From positions 1 through 64,000 of the forward strand of contig CALCFD010000048.1 of assembly GCA_937900695.1 (NCBI GenBank): a stretch of 64,000 bases of DNA, in the 5' to 3' direction. Source of the stretch: an uncultured Eubacterium sp. GTDB taxonomy: Bacteria > Bacillota > Clostridia > Peptostreptococcales > Anaerovoracaceae. Position numbers and translations under genes: made by a program. Below are positions 1 through 9,710 of the stretch, piece by piece. The notes below the pieces were generated by a model. It worked only from the letters and a program-made list of their open reading frames with translations, ran no database searches and was not told the origin of the DNA. Positions within the stretch are counted from its first letter, which is position 1. Each line of letters opens with the position of its first letter.

Positions 1-45
1 CACTGTGGCTCTTTTTTTGTTATCCTAATTTACACCATTATATAG
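1..45 (+). other. N-terminal coding remnant of capD in a different frame
   Basis: Read from base 1, this stretch gives a hydrophobic peptide (HCGSFFVILIYTII) that ends at a TAG at 43-45. The frame of the downstream CapD gene has a TAA at 26-28. In the CapD family a hydrophobic helix normally runs straight into the LYxxxWxYAS segment that begins at base 56, so this looks like the family's second N-terminal helix, now out of frame by one base. Either the gene is frameshifted or the sequence has an indel here. Confidence 0.45.
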
Positions 46-55
46 ACACATCGAT

Positions 56-1696
56 TTGTATAACAGAGTATGGACATATGCATCGGTAGAGGAAATATTA
101 GATGTATTAAAAGCTACAGTAGTTATAGAAGCTATATTTATTACGTATAGGATGTTATTTAGTATAAACATGCCAAGAAGCTGGTATTTATTAAACTTTG
201 TTAGTTTATTTATACTTATTGGAAGCAGCAGACTTGCAAAAAGATTACTTGCAAGGCTGAAAAGAAAATTTGATGATGAGCCTGTAAAGCGTAGAGTTAT
301 GATTGTTGGAGCTGGATCAGCTGCATCTATACTTATTAAAGAAATAGAAAGCAGCCAGTCTTATGCAGAGGCTTTATGTGTTGTAGATGATAATCCAAAT
401 AAAAAAGGCAAATTTATGCATGGTGTACCTATTTTAGGAAATCGAAATAGTATACCATCAGGAGTTGAAAAGTATAATATAACTGAAATTATCATAGCTA
501 TGCCATCCGCAAGTCCAAGAGATATTAAAGAAATTATAGAAATATGTAATACAACTGGCAGACCAGTAAAGATACTTCCATCTGTGGCTAAGAGTATGAA
601 GAAATCTTTAAGTAAGGAAGTAAGAGATGTAAGCTATGAAGATTTACTTGGTAGAGATCCTATTGAAGTAAATCAAATTGGTATTCATGATTTCATAAAA
701 GATAAAACAGTGCTTGTTACTGGTGGAGGCGGATCTATAGGTTCAGAGCTTTGCAGACAGATAGTAGCTAATAAGCCGAAAAAGTTAATTATATTTGATA
801 TTTATGAGAACTGTGCTTATGAAATTCAAAATGAATTAAGAAGATATTATCCAGAAGCTGATATTGAGACTCTTATAGGATCTGTTAGAGATTATGATAG
901 GATGAATACTTTATTTAATGAGTATAGACCAAATGTTGTATATCATGCAGCAGCTCATAAACATGTACCTCTTATGGAAGACTCACCAAATGAAGCGATT
1001 AAAAATAATTGTCTTGGTACATTAAACGTAGTTAAATTGGCAGAACAGTATAAGGTTGATAATTTTATACTTATTTCAACAGATAAGGCTGTTAGACCTA
1101 CTAATATTATGGGTGCAAGTAAACGTATTTGTGAAATGATTATGCAGACTTATGCTAATAAATCTAAACATACAAGATTTGCAGCTGTAAGATTTGGAAA
1201 TGTTCTTGGAAGTAATGGTTCAGTAATACCGCTATTTTTAAAACAAATTGAAAGTGGTGGTCCTGTTACTGTTACTCATAAAGATATAACTAGATTTTTT
1301 ATGACTATTCCAGAGGCTGTAGCACTTGTACTGCAAGCTAGTTTATATGCCAAAGGCGGAGAAATATTTGTTCTTGATATGGGTAAACCAGTTAAGATTT
1401 ATGAACTAGCTGAAAATCTAATTAGGATGAAAGGTCATGTACCTAACAAGGATATTATGATAGAAGTAGTAGGGTTAAGACCTGGTGAGAAGCTTTATGA
1501 AGAGCTCCTTATGGATGAAGAGGGTCTTGCTAAAACAGAAAATCAGCTAATCTTTGTAGGTCAGCCTATTGAAATTGATGAAAAAGAGTTTTTAAACAAT
1601 TTGGAAGCTCTTATAGATGAGGCAAATGATAATTCGGATAGAATTAAAGAAATGACAAGAGTTATATGTGATACGTATACTATTACGAATAATTAA
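56..1696 (+). CDS. capD: CapD/PglF-type UDP-GlcNAc 4,6-dehydratase, N-terminally incomplete
   Basis: Large membrane-anchored SDR that makes the UDP-4-keto-6-deoxy sugar for the initiating residue. Visible are a CoA_binding_3-type Rossmann unit (GAGSAAS, about residue 85) and a second NAD site (TGGGGSIGSE, about 222). The STDKAV then MGASK segment (about 341-355) carries the Met-for-Tyr active site typical of WbpM/PglF/FlaA1. The readable part is 546 residues against about 600 usual. The start used is an internal TTG, and the first two membrane helices are missing or out of frame upstream. The DegT aminotransferase 10 bp downstream fits a UDP-4-amino-4,6-dideoxy-GlcNAc pathway. Confidence 0.88.
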   Translation: MYNRVWTYASVEEILDVLKATVVIEAIFITYRMLFSINMPRSWYLLNFVSLFILIGSSRLAKRLLARLKRKFDDEPVKRRVMIVGAGSAASILIKEIESSQSYAEALCVVDDNPNKKGKFMHGVPILGNRNSIPSGVEKYNITEIIIAMPSASPRDIKEIIEICNTTGRPVKILPSVAKSMKKSLSKEVRDVSYEDLLGRDPIEVNQIGIHDFIKDKTVLVTGGGGSIGSELCRQIVANKPKKLIIFDIYENCAYEIQNELRRYYPEADIETLIGSVRDYDRMNTLFNEYRPNVVYHAAAHKHVPLMEDSPNEAIKNNCLGTLNVVKLAEQYKVDNFILISTDKAVRPTNIMGASKRICEMIMQTYANKSKHTRFAAVRFGNVLGSNGSVIPLFLKQIESGGPVTVTHKDITRFFMTIPEAVALVLQASLYAKGGEIFVLDMGKPVKIYELAENLIRMKGHVPNKDIMIEVVGLRPGEKLYEELLMDEEGLAKTENQLIFVGQPIEIDEKEFLNNLEALIDEANDNSDRIKEMTRVICDTYTITNN

Positions 1697-1706
1697 GGAG
1701 AAATAA

Positions 1707-2912
1707 ATGAATATACCATTTTCACCACCAGATATAACAGAAAAAGAAATAGAGTTAGTATCAGAGGCACTTCGTTCAGGCTGGATTACAACTGGACCTA
1801 AAACAAAATTATTTGAACAAAAGATTGCTGACTATATTGGAACTAACAAAGCAGTATGTCTAAACTCAGCAACTGCTGCTATGGAGATGACATTGAGATT
1901 ATTAGGTGTAGGAGAAGGAGATGAAGTTATTGTACCTGCTTACACTTATACAGCGACATGTAGTGTGATTTGCCATGTTGGAGCAAAACCAGTAATAGTT
2001 GATATAGCAGAAGATTCGTATGAACTAGATTATGATAAATTAGATGATGTTATAAATGAAAAAACAAAAGTAATTATGCCTGTAGATTTAGGCGGAGTAG
2101 TTTGTGATTTTAATAAGATTTATAATCTAGTAGAACGAAATAAAAATAAATTCAAATCTAATAATGATATACAAAAAGCTATAGGCAGAGTAATTATATT
2201 AAGTGACTGTGCTCATGGATTTGGTGCTAAAAAGAGCAATATAAAAACGGGAAATTTTGCAGATTTTACGTGTTACTCTTTTCATGCAGTGAAAAATCTT
2301 ACAACTGCAGAGGGTGGTGCAGTTACATGGAAAACCATTGAAGGGATAGATGATGAAAAAATATATAAAGATTATATGAACTTATCTCTTCATGGACAGA
2401 CTAAGGATGCTTTGAATAAGAGTAAAGCAGGCTCTTGGGAATATGATATAGTTTCACCAGCATATAAATGTAATATGACAGATCTTCAAGCAGCTATTGG
2501 ATTAGCTCAGCTTGATAGATATGATGATATGCTAAAAAGAAGACATGAGATTATAAATAAATATAATAACTTACTAAAAGACTATAAAGTTGAAGTACTA
2601 TCACATTTAGAAGGAAATAATGTTTCAAGTGGACATCTATATTTAATGAGAATAGATGGAATTGATGAAGAGACTAGAAATAAATTAATAATTGAGTTTG
2701 CTGAAAAGGGTGTGGCTACAAATGTTCATTATAAGCCACTTCCTATGTTAACAGCATATAAAAATCTAGGGTTTGATATATTTGATTATCCAAATGCATA
2801 TAAACATTATGCAAATGAAATAACATTGCCACTTTATAGCAGATTAACTGATGAAGAAGTTGATTATATTTTAAATACAATAAAAGAAGTATTAAAGGAG
2901 TATAAAAAATAA
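1707..2912 (+). CDS. DegT/DnrJ/EryC1 PLP aminotransferase, PglE-like
   Basis: Sugar aminotransferase of 401 residues, fold-type I. The Schiff-base lysine lies in SFHAVKNLTTAEGGA (about residue 196), and the Asp that contacts the pyridine nitrogen is in LSDCAHGFGAK (about 167). It starts at ATG after AAGGAG and overlaps the next gene by one base (TAATG). Placed between a 4,6-dehydratase and a PglC-type transferase, it most likely aminates C4 of the UDP-4-keto-6-deoxy-GlcNAc product, as PglE does. The exact sugar is inferred from context. Confidence 0.88.
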   Translation: MNIPFSPPDITEKEIELVSEALRSGWITTGPKTKLFEQKIADYIGTNKAVCLNSATAAMEMTLRLLGVGEGDEVIVPAYTYTATCSVICHVGAKPVIVDIAEDSYELDYDKLDDVINEKTKVIMPVDLGGVVCDFNKIYNLVERNKNKFKSNNDIQKAIGRVIILSDCAHGFGAKKSNIKTGNFADFTCYSFHAVKNLTTAEGGAVTWKTIEGIDDEKIYKDYMNLSLHGQTKDALNKSKAGSWEYDIVSPAYKCNMTDLQAAIGLAQLDRYDDMLKRRHEIINKYNNLLKDYKVEVLSHLEGNNVSSGHLYLMRIDGIDEETRNKLIIEFAEKGVATNVHYKPLPMLTAYKNLGFDIFDYPNAYKHYANEITLPLYSRLTDEEVDYILNTIKEVLKEYKK

Positions 2913-3607
2913 TGTTACCAAAGTGGGAAAATTTGGATGAGTCCTTACAATGTGAGGCAGTAAAAAAATACTATGATATATTATCAAAGAAAAAAGGAAG
3001 TTTATTTATAAAGAGACTATTTGATATAGTAGTGTCGCTTATTATGATTATACTTCTTTCACCAATTTTGATATTTATATCAATTTGGATAAAGATAGAC
3101 TCACCAGGAACTGTATTTTATAGACAGGTAAGAGTAACAAAAAACAATAAAGATTTTAGAATATTTAAGTTTAGAACTATGGTTTCAAATGCTGATAAAA
3201 TAGGTAGTCTAGTTACGGTAGGCCAGGATAACAGGATTACTAAGGTGGGTAATAAGCTAAGAAAATTGAGACTTGATGAACTACCACAACTTTTTAATAT
3301 TTTAAAAGGTGAGATGAGCTTTGTTGGAACAAGGCCAGAGGTTAGAAAGTACGTTGATGAATATAACGATGAAATGAAGGCTACTTTACTTATGCCTGCA
3401 GGAGTTACTTCACTTGCCAGTATCAAGTTTAAAGATGAAGATGAAATTATAAGTAAACATGTAGAAGAAGGTTATTCTGTAGATGAAGCGTATATAAATT
3501 TTGCTTTATCAAAAAAAATGGAATATAATCTAGAATCTTTAAAAGATTTTAGCTTTATAAAAGAAATAGGATTAATGTTTAAAACTGTGTTTGAGGTATT
3601 AAAGTAA
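2912..3607 (+). CDS. PglC-type phosphoglycosyl transferase (initiating sugar-1-P transferase)
   Basis: Transfers a sugar-1-phosphate from its UDP form to the polyprenyl-phosphate carrier, starting the repeat unit at the membrane. It has a re-entrant hydrophobic helix near residues 35-60 (RLFDIVVSLIMIILLSPI), the FKFRTM segment, the catalytic Asp-Glu pair in RLDELPQL (about 120), and FVGTRPEV. At 231 residues it is close to the small PglC form without the extra helices of WbaP. It has about 30 extra N-terminal residues before the membrane segment. It shares one base with the aminotransferase upstream. Confidence 0.92.
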   Translation: MLPKWENLDESLQCEAVKKYYDILSKKKGSLFIKRLFDIVVSLIMIILLSPILIFISIWIKIDSPGTVFYRQVRVTKNNKDFRIFKFRTMVSNADKIGSLVTVGQDNRITKVGNKLRKLRLDELPQLFNILKGEMSFVGTRPEVRKYVDEYNDEMKATLLMPAGVTSLASIKFKDEDEIISKHVEEGYSVDEAYINFALSKKMEYNLESLKDFSFIKEIGLMFKTVFEVLK

Positions 3608-3617
3608 GGAGATAAAT

Positions 3618-4847
3618 TTGAACATTTTATTGATAAATCATTATGCTGGTTCTCCAGAAATGGGCATGGAATTTAGACCATACTATTTTGCAAGAGAATG
3701 GGTAAAGATGGGCCATAAGGTAAGCATAATAGCTGCAGACTATTCTCATTTGAGAAGAGTAAATCCAGAGGTTGCAAAGGATTTTCAAAAAGAAAATATA
3801 GAAGGAATAGATTATTACTGGATAAAAACCAATAGATATGATGGCAATGGAGTAAAAAGATCTATGACTATGGCTAAGTTCGTATCTAAGCTATGGATGA
3901 AAGCAAAATGGATTGTAGATACTATGAAGCCAGATGTAGTTATTTGTTCATCTACTTATCCTTTAGATACTTATGTAGGGCAAAGGATAAAAAAAGTATC
4001 AAAGAAGAAGGTAAAATTGATACATGAGGTTCATGATATGTGGCCAATAAGTCCAATAGAAATTGGTGGTATGTCACCTAAACATCCATTTATAAAGGTT
4101 ATGCAGATGGGTGAAGATTCTTTTTGTAGAAATTCCGACATAGTAGTTTCTTTGTTACCAGCAACTAAAGAATATTTTATGGAGCATGGTATGTCAGAAA
4201 ATAATTTTAGATATATAACAAATGGAGTTTTGTTAGAAGAATGGGAAAATTATACTGAAATACCAGTAGAGATAGCAGATCACTTTGTTCGATGTAAAGA
4301 GGAAGGCAAATTTAATTTATGTTTTTTTGGAAGTATACATAAAACTTATAATTTAGATTTGCTTATTGAAGCTGTTAAAGATATTGAAAGAGATGACTTA
4401 ATGGTTACTTTTATAGGGCCAGGCCTTGACAAAGAAGAACTTAAAGCAATGTGTATTGGTTATGAACACTGTTTTAAATTTTTTGATCCGATTAAAAAAA
4501 CCGCAATACCTGATTTATTTAACTATATTGATGCTAGCTTTGTTGGGGCTAAAAGCCAAAAGATTTTTAGATTTGGTATTGCGATGAATAAATTGTTTGA
4601 TTCGATGATGGGTGGGAAACCTATTTTATATATGGTAGATGCACCAAATAACTTTATAAAAAAATATAAGTGTGGTATTTCTGTAAATGGACAAAGTAAA
4701 GAGGATTTAATAGAGAGTTTAAATTTGTTATTAAATTGCACCGAAGATGGTAGAAGTGAACTTGGAAACAATGGTAGGAAAGCAGCAGTAGAAATATTTA
4801 ATTATGCTGCATTATCAAAAGCATTTGTAGATGTAATGGAGGAGTAG
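3618..4847 (+). CDS. glycosyltransferase family 4, WbuB-like
   Basis: GT-B fold glycosyltransferase of 409 residues. The N-terminus (INHYAGSPEMGMEFRPYYFA) and the HEVHDMWPISPIE segment are typical of the WbuB type, which acts on amino-sugar acceptors. The nucleotide-sugar binding half includes FFGSIHKTYNLDLLIEA. The start is TTG at 3618, preceded by AAGGAGA at 3606-3612. It follows the phosphoglycosyl transferase by 10 bp, so it may add the second sugar. Donor and acceptor cannot be read from sequence. Confidence 0.85.
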   Translation: MNILLINHYAGSPEMGMEFRPYYFAREWVKMGHKVSIIAADYSHLRRVNPEVAKDFQKENIEGIDYYWIKTNRYDGNGVKRSMTMAKFVSKLWMKAKWIVDTMKPDVVICSSTYPLDTYVGQRIKKVSKKKVKLIHEVHDMWPISPIEIGGMSPKHPFIKVMQMGEDSFCRNSDIVVSLLPATKEYFMEHGMSENNFRYITNGVLLEEWENYTEIPVEIADHFVRCKEEGKFNLCFFGSIHKTYNLDLLIEAVKDIERDDLMVTFIGPGLDKEELKAMCIGYEHCFKFFDPIKKTAIPDLFNYIDASFVGAKSQKIFRFGIAMNKLFDSMMGGKPILYMVDAPNNFIKKYKCGISVNGQSKEDLIESLNLLLNCTEDGRSELGNNGRKAAVEIFNYAALSKAFVDVMEE

Positions 4848-4851
4848 TTTT

Positions 4852-5940
4852 ATGAAAAAAATACTAACTGTAGTGGGAGCTAGACCACAGTTTATAAAAG
4901 CTGCAGTTGTTTCAAGGGAGTTGAGAAAATGCTATGAAGAAATATTAGTTCATACTGGTCAACATTATGATTATAATATGTCAGATATTTTCTTTGAAGA
5001 ACTTGATATACCTAAACCTAACTACAATTTAGGCATATCTGGTGGAACTCATGGAAAAATGACAGGCGAGATGCTTATAGAGCTTGAAAAAGTTATGATA
5101 AAAGAAGAACCAGATGCTGTATTACTTTATGGAGATACTAATTCAACATTAGCTGGAGCTTTAGCAGCAGTTAAGCTTCACATACCTGTTATTCATGTTG
5201 AAGCTGGAAATAGATTAGGAACAAAAAATAATCCAGAAGAGGTAAATAGAATATTAACTGATCATGTAGCTTCACTTCACTTATGCTGTACAAAATCAGC
5301 AGAAGAGTTTTTAGCTAGGGAAGGTATTGTAGACACAGTTAGAGTCGTTGGAGATCCTATGTATGATGCCTTCATGTACTATTCACAGAAAGTGGATAGG
5401 GAAAACATAGAACAACTTAAAGGTGAAAATGGTGAAATGTTAGAGTTACCAGATAAGTTTTATTACATGACTTGTCATAGAGAAGAGAACGCAGGAAATG
5501 ACAAAGCATTAGTAGAAATTTTATCTGCTATGAATTCTTTAGAGCATAAAACTATATATCCAGTTCATCCTAGAAATACTGAAAGGGTAAATAGGATTGT
5601 TAAAGAACATGGTTTTAATAATATAATTGCATGTAAACCTGTTGGATATTTAACATCTGTATATTTAGTAAATCATGCAGAAAAAATAGTTACAGATTCA
5701 GGTGGATTGCAGAGAGAAGCATTTTTTGCTGAAAAGCAGTGCGTAACAGTATTTGACTATATAGTATGGCCAGAGACTATGGTTGATAATAGAAATCAGC
5801 TATCTAAACCAAATAAAAATGAAATATTGGAAAAACTTAATAGAGAACAGATAATAAGTGAAGACAAACCGTTTGGTGATGGATATTCATACAATAGAAT
5901 TGTTGAGGAAATTAATATTCTTTTGGAAGGGGAAGTATAA
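4852..5940 (+). CDS. wbpI: non-hydrolysing UDP-HexNAc(A) 2-epimerase, WbpI-like
   Basis: WecB/WbpI family epimerase of 362 residues. It begins ILTVVGARPQFIKAA and carries HTGQHYD, YGDTNS, a conserved HVEAG, and SGGLQREAFF. The GGTHGKMTGEML segment and a C-terminus ending in a GDGYSYNRI-type motif resemble WbpI, which epimerises UDP-2,3-diacetamido-glucuronate, more than housekeeping WecB. The local AGNRLGTKNNPEE differs from the usual AGLRS. The genes next in line are WbpA-like and WbpD-like, which supports the uronate assignment. A plain UDP-GlcNAc 2-epimerase remains possible. Confidence 0.8.
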   Translation: MKKILTVVGARPQFIKAAVVSRELRKCYEEILVHTGQHYDYNMSDIFFEELDIPKPNYNLGISGGTHGKMTGEMLIELEKVMIKEEPDAVLLYGDTNSTLAGALAAVKLHIPVIHVEAGNRLGTKNNPEEVNRILTDHVASLHLCCTKSAEEFLAREGIVDTVRVVGDPMYDAFMYYSQKVDRENIEQLKGENGEMLELPDKFYYMTCHREENAGNDKALVEILSAMNSLEHKTIYPVHPRNTERVNRIVKEHGFNNIIACKPVGYLTSVYLVNHAEKIVTDSGGLQREAFFAEKQCVTVFDYIVWPETMVDNRNQLSKPNKNEILEKLNREQIISEDKPFGDGYSYNRIVEEINILLEGEV

Positions 5941-5942
5941 AT

Positions 5943-7256
5943 ATGAAAGCAATGTTATTAGATAAGATAGATAATAAGAGTATTAAAGTAGGAGTTATTG
6001 GTCTTGGTTATGTAGGTTTACCACTAGCAGTAGAAAAAGCTAAAGCTGGATTTGAAACAATCGGTTTTGATGTACAGCAGGCAAAGGTAGATATGGTAAA
6101 TAGAGGTGAAAACTATATCGGAGATGTAGTTGATGATGATCTTAAGAAGTTAATTGCAGAGGGAAAACTAAAAGCTACAACTGATTTTAGCTTCATCAAA
6201 GATGTTGATTTTGTAGCTATTTGTGTACCTACTCCTCTTGATGAACATCAGCAGCCAGATATTAGCTATGTAAAGAACTCAACTATTGAAATAGCTAAAT
6301 ATATGACTAAAGGAACTATGGTAGTACTAGAATCAACTACATATCCAGGAACTACAGAAGAGTTAATCAAACCTTTATTAGAAGAAGGTTCTGGATTAAA
6401 GTGTGGAGAAGATTTTTATTTAGGATTTTCACCTGAAAGAGTTGACCCTGGTAACAAACAGTTTAAGACAAAGAATACTCCAAAGGTTGTAGGTGCTATT
6501 GGTAAGGATGCAACTGAAGTTATTTCAGCTATGTATAGAGCAGTACTTGAAGGAGATGTTTATGAAGTATCTTCACCAGCAGTAGCTGAAATGGAAAAGA
6601 TTTTAGAAAATACATATAGAAATATTAATATTGGTCTTGTAAATGAATTAGCTATATTATGTGACAAGATGAATATTAGTCTATGGGAAGTAGTAGATGC
6701 TGCTAAAACTAAACCGTATGGATTCCAGGCATTTTACCCAGGTCCAGGTTTAGGTGGACACTGCATTCCTCTAGATCCGTATTATTTATCATGGAAGGCT
6801 AGAGAGTATGGATTCCATACTTCTATGATTGAAGCATCTATGATGATTAACGATAAGATGCCAGAATACTGTGTTGAAAGAGCAAGCAAAGTATTAAATA
6901 GACATAAGAAGGCGCTAAATGGATCAAAAGTATTAGTATGCGGTATTGCATATAAAAATGATATTGATGACTATAGAGAAAGTCCAGCTATCGATGTAAT
7001 TAATGTACTTAAGGAAACTGGTGCAGAAGTTGAATTTTATGATCCATATATTATTGAGTATAAAGATAATGGAGAAATATTTAGAGGTTTAGAGTCAATT
7101 GATGCTGATAAGGTTGCTTCTTATGATTTAGTAATTATTACAGCATCACATAGCAATGTCGATTACGATATGATTCAGAAAAATGCTAAGGCTATTTTTG
7201 ATACTAAAAATGCTATGAAGGATATTGCTGATAGAGAAAATATTGAGGTGCTATAA
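5943..7256 (+). CDS. wbpA: UDP-HexNAc 6-dehydrogenase, WbpA-like
   Basis: Nucleotide-sugar dehydrogenase of 437 residues that oxidises C6 of UDP-GlcNAc to the uronate, using two NAD+. It has an N-terminal Rossmann site GVIGLGYVGLPLA (about residue 18), CVPTPL, the catalytic cysteine in GLGGHCIPLDPYYLSWKA (about 273) and the C-terminal UDP-binding GIAYKNDIDDYRESPA. The PYYLSWKA sequence is typical of the WbpA/WecC branch rather than the UDP-glucose branch. It starts 2 bp after the epimerase and overlaps the next gene by one base. Confidence 0.9.
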   Translation: MKAMLLDKIDNKSIKVGVIGLGYVGLPLAVEKAKAGFETIGFDVQQAKVDMVNRGENYIGDVVDDDLKKLIAEGKLKATTDFSFIKDVDFVAICVPTPLDEHQQPDISYVKNSTIEIAKYMTKGTMVVLESTTYPGTTEELIKPLLEEGSGLKCGEDFYLGFSPERVDPGNKQFKTKNTPKVVGAIGKDATEVISAMYRAVLEGDVYEVSSPAVAEMEKILENTYRNINIGLVNELAILCDKMNISLWEVVDAAKTKPYGFQAFYPGPGLGGHCIPLDPYYLSWKAREYGFHTSMIEASMMINDKMPEYCVERASKVLNRHKKALNGSKVLVCGIAYKNDIDDYRESPAIDVINVLKETGAEVEFYDPYIIEYKDNGEIFRGLESIDADKVASYDLVIITASHSNVDYDMIQKNAKAIFDTKNAMKDIADRENIEVL

Positions 7257-7819
7257 TGAGCGAATATTTTGTGCATGAAACAAGTGTAGTAGATGATGGT
7301 GTTAAAATTGGCAAAGGAACAAAAATTTGGCACTTTTCACATATTCAAACAGGTGCGGAAATTGGTGAAGGTTGCTCATTTGGACAAAATGTAAATGTTT
7401 CTAATAACGTTAAAATTGGAAATGGATGTAAAGTTCAAAATAATGTATCAATTTATGAAGGTGTTGAGCTTGAAGATTATGTTTTTTGTGGACCATCTAT
7501 GGTGTTTACAAATGATTTAACACCTAGAGCAAAATATCCTAAAGGAGCAGCAGGCTATAAAAAGACAGTTCTTCATACAGGAGCAACTGTAGGAGCAAAT
7601 GCAACTATTGTTTGTGGTCATGAAATTGGTAACTGGGCTATGATTGCAGCAGGTGCAGTAGTAACTAAAAATGTTAAAAATCATGCTCTTATGGCAGGTG
7701 TACCTGCAAAACAAATTGGCTGGGTATGCGAGTGTGGAGAAATATTAGGTGACGATTTGAAATGTAGCCATTGTAAAAGAGAATATGTTGAAGTTGAAAA
7801 TGGATTAGTAGAGAAATGA
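7256..7819 (+). CDS. wbpD: WbpD-like UDP-GlcNAc3N-uronate 3-N-acetyltransferase
   Basis: Left-handed beta-helix acetyltransferase of 187 residues built of hexapeptide turns (VKIGKGTKIWHFSHI, GEGCSFGQNVNVSNN). The FTNDLTPRAKYPK loop is typical of WbpD/WlbB. It ends in a small four-cysteine ribbon (CECG...CSHC, about 162-176), also seen in some WbpD homologues. It would acetylate the 3-amino group made by the WbpB/WbpE pair. The stop overlaps the next start by 4 bp. Confidence 0.85.
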   Translation: MSEYFVHETSVVDDGVKIGKGTKIWHFSHIQTGAEIGEGCSFGQNVNVSNNVKIGNGCKVQNNVSIYEGVELEDYVFCGPSMVFTNDLTPRAKYPKGAAGYKKTVLHTGATVGANATIVCGHEIGNWAMIAAGAVVTKNVKNHALMAGVPAKQIGWVCECGEILGDDLKCSHCKREYVEVENGLVEK

Positions 7820-8634
7820 AAATAATAATATCACATGACGTTGATCATTTGTGGAGAAATGATCATTACAGAGATTTAATATATCCTAAATTGTGGGTTA
7901 GAAGTACTTTAGAACTTTTTAAAGGTGAGTATGGTATTAAAGAATGGGGACACAGGATGATGTCTCCATTTAATAAGGTACGTCATAGGATCGAAGAAGT
8001 GATGGAGTTTGATAAAGCTAACGGTATTCCATCGAGTTTTTTCTTTGGTATGGAAAAGGGCTTAGGTATGTCATATGGATATAAGAATGCAATCGAAATT
8101 ATAAAAGCTGTTGATGAGGCAGGTTTTGATGTAGGAGTTCATGGTATTGCATATGACGACTTGGATAATATTCAAAAGGAAAGAGATCTTTTAAAAAAAA
8201 TAATAAATAGAGATGATTTTGGAATTAGAATGCATTATGTGCGTTTTTCTGAAAATACTTTTAATTATCTAAATGAAGCGGGGTATATTTTTGATACTAC
8301 AGAATTTGATAAATTAAGCCGTGATAATTGTTTAAAGGAACCACATAAAGTTGGTAATATGTGGGAATTCCCTTTAAATATTATGGATGGTTATTTACCT
8401 AAAAAATTAGAAGACAAAAAAAGAGTTACAAAAGAGCTGATAAAAAAAGCTGAAAATGAAAAATTAACTTATTTAACAATATTGTTTCATGATTACTTAT
8501 ATTCTAAAGGTTATGAAACAGATAAAAAATGGTATATATGGTTGATAGATTATTTAAAAGGAAATGGATATGAGTTTATTTCATATAAAGACGCCATAAA
8601 AGAATTAAATGAGGGAATAAATGGGAAAAAATAG
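7816..8634 (+). CDS. polysaccharide deacetylase-like protein
   Basis: 272 residues with NodB-homology features. The metal/acid motif HDVDH is at about residue 7, then FFFGM, then GVHGIAYDDL (about 110-122) in place of the usual HTxxH, and a late LFHDY. Several glycan loci carry such proteins, acting on N- or O-acyl groups of the polymer or its precursors. Overlap with the WbpD-like gene (4 bp) and with the next gene (14 bp) puts it in the same transcript. The substrate is unknown. Confidence 0.7.
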   Translation: MKIIISHDVDHLWRNDHYRDLIYPKLWVRSTLELFKGEYGIKEWGHRMMSPFNKVRHRIEEVMEFDKANGIPSSFFFGMEKGLGMSYGYKNAIEIIKAVDEAGFDVGVHGIAYDDLDNIQKERDLLKKIINRDDFGIRMHYVRFSENTFNYLNEAGYIFDTTEFDKLSRDNCLKEPHKVGNMWEFPLNIMDGYLPKKLEDKKRVTKELIKKAENEKLTYLTILFHDYLYSKGYETDKKWYIWLIDYLKGNGYEFISYKDAIKELNEGINGKK

Positions 8635-9562
8635 TAAACTTGTTAATTCAATATTTGAAACAGATGAGTGGTTAAATATTGTTGCTAAAGATTCATGGGA
8701 GAAAATAACTATAGAAAATAAAAATAATGAAACGATTGCATCTTTTCCAATAGTGAAAGGACGAAAATATGGTTTTAAAACCTTAGTTACACCTCCTATG
8801 ACACAGACAGTGGGTATATATATTCAAAAAACAAATGCTAAATTAACTAAACGATTAGAAAAAGAAAAGAAATTAATAAATGAAGTAATAGAAAAATTAC
8901 CAAAAGGGTATGCATATGACTTTTATTTAGATATCAATAATGAATACTTTTTACCTTTTTTATGGAATGGGTTTAAAGTAGAGCCTCGTGTAACATATAG
9001 AATAGTTGATACAAATGACTTAGATGTTGTATGGAAAGGGTTTAAAGAAAATATTAAAACCGATATAAGAAAAGCTGAAAAAATTGTCAATGTAAAAGAG
9101 ACACAAGATATAAAAATATTAATAGATATGATGTGTAAAACTTTTGAAAGACAAGGGAGAAAATTACCATACAATATTGAAATGATAAAAGAGCTACATA
9201 AAATGTTACTAGAAAATGAAGCATGCAAAATATTTTATGCAATTGATGAAAGTGGTAATATTCATGCAGCTACATATTTTATTTTTGATTCAAATAGATG
9301 CTATTATTTGATGAGTGGTGGAGATCCTAAATATAGAAATTCGGGAGCGACATCTTTATTAGTTTGGGAAGGAATTAAATCTGCAAGTGAGGAAAATAAA
9401 ATATTTGATTTTGAAGGTTCGATGATTGAATCAATTGAAAGATTTGTTAGAGGATTTGGTGCTGAACCTAAAATATATTATCATGTTACAAAACACAGAA
9501 TTTCACAAACTGCTTTAGAATATCTTAAACCTAAGATAAAAAGGGTAATAGGATATAAATAG
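8621..9562 (+). CDS. FemAB/GNAT-like acyl- or aminoacyltransferase
   Basis: 313 residues resembling the Acetyltransf_6/FemAB-like group of two GNAT-like units. It has TDIRKAEK, then MMCKTFERQGRKLPY, and the C-terminal YYLMSGGDPKYRNSGATSLL, which resembles an acyl- or aminoacyl-donor site. It starts inside the deacetylase-like gene after AATGAGGG. In polysaccharide loci such proteins are often proposed to acylate an amino sugar. It could serve the 4-amino sugar made by the first two genes, but that is inference. Confidence 0.65.
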   Translation: MGKNSKLVNSIFETDEWLNIVAKDSWEKITIENKNNETIASFPIVKGRKYGFKTLVTPPMTQTVGIYIQKTNAKLTKRLEKEKKLINEVIEKLPKGYAYDFYLDINNEYFLPFLWNGFKVEPRVTYRIVDTNDLDVVWKGFKENIKTDIRKAEKIVNVKETQDIKILIDMMCKTFERQGRKLPYNIEMIKELHKMLLENEACKIFYAIDESGNIHAATYFIFDSNRCYYLMSGGDPKYRNSGATSLLVWEGIKSASEENKIFDFEGSMIESIERFVRGFGAEPKIYYHVTKHRISQTALEYLKPKIKRVIGYK

Positions 9563-9710
9563 GTAGAATATAGGGAGATGGTGTAGTATTAAATATTAAC
9601 AATTATTACTACTATTACTTTTTCAGTATGTTTGGTAGATTTAGGAAATGAATATTTAAATATACTATGTGTCAATTTGTCATATGTATTTCTTTTAATA
9701 TCAAATATTA

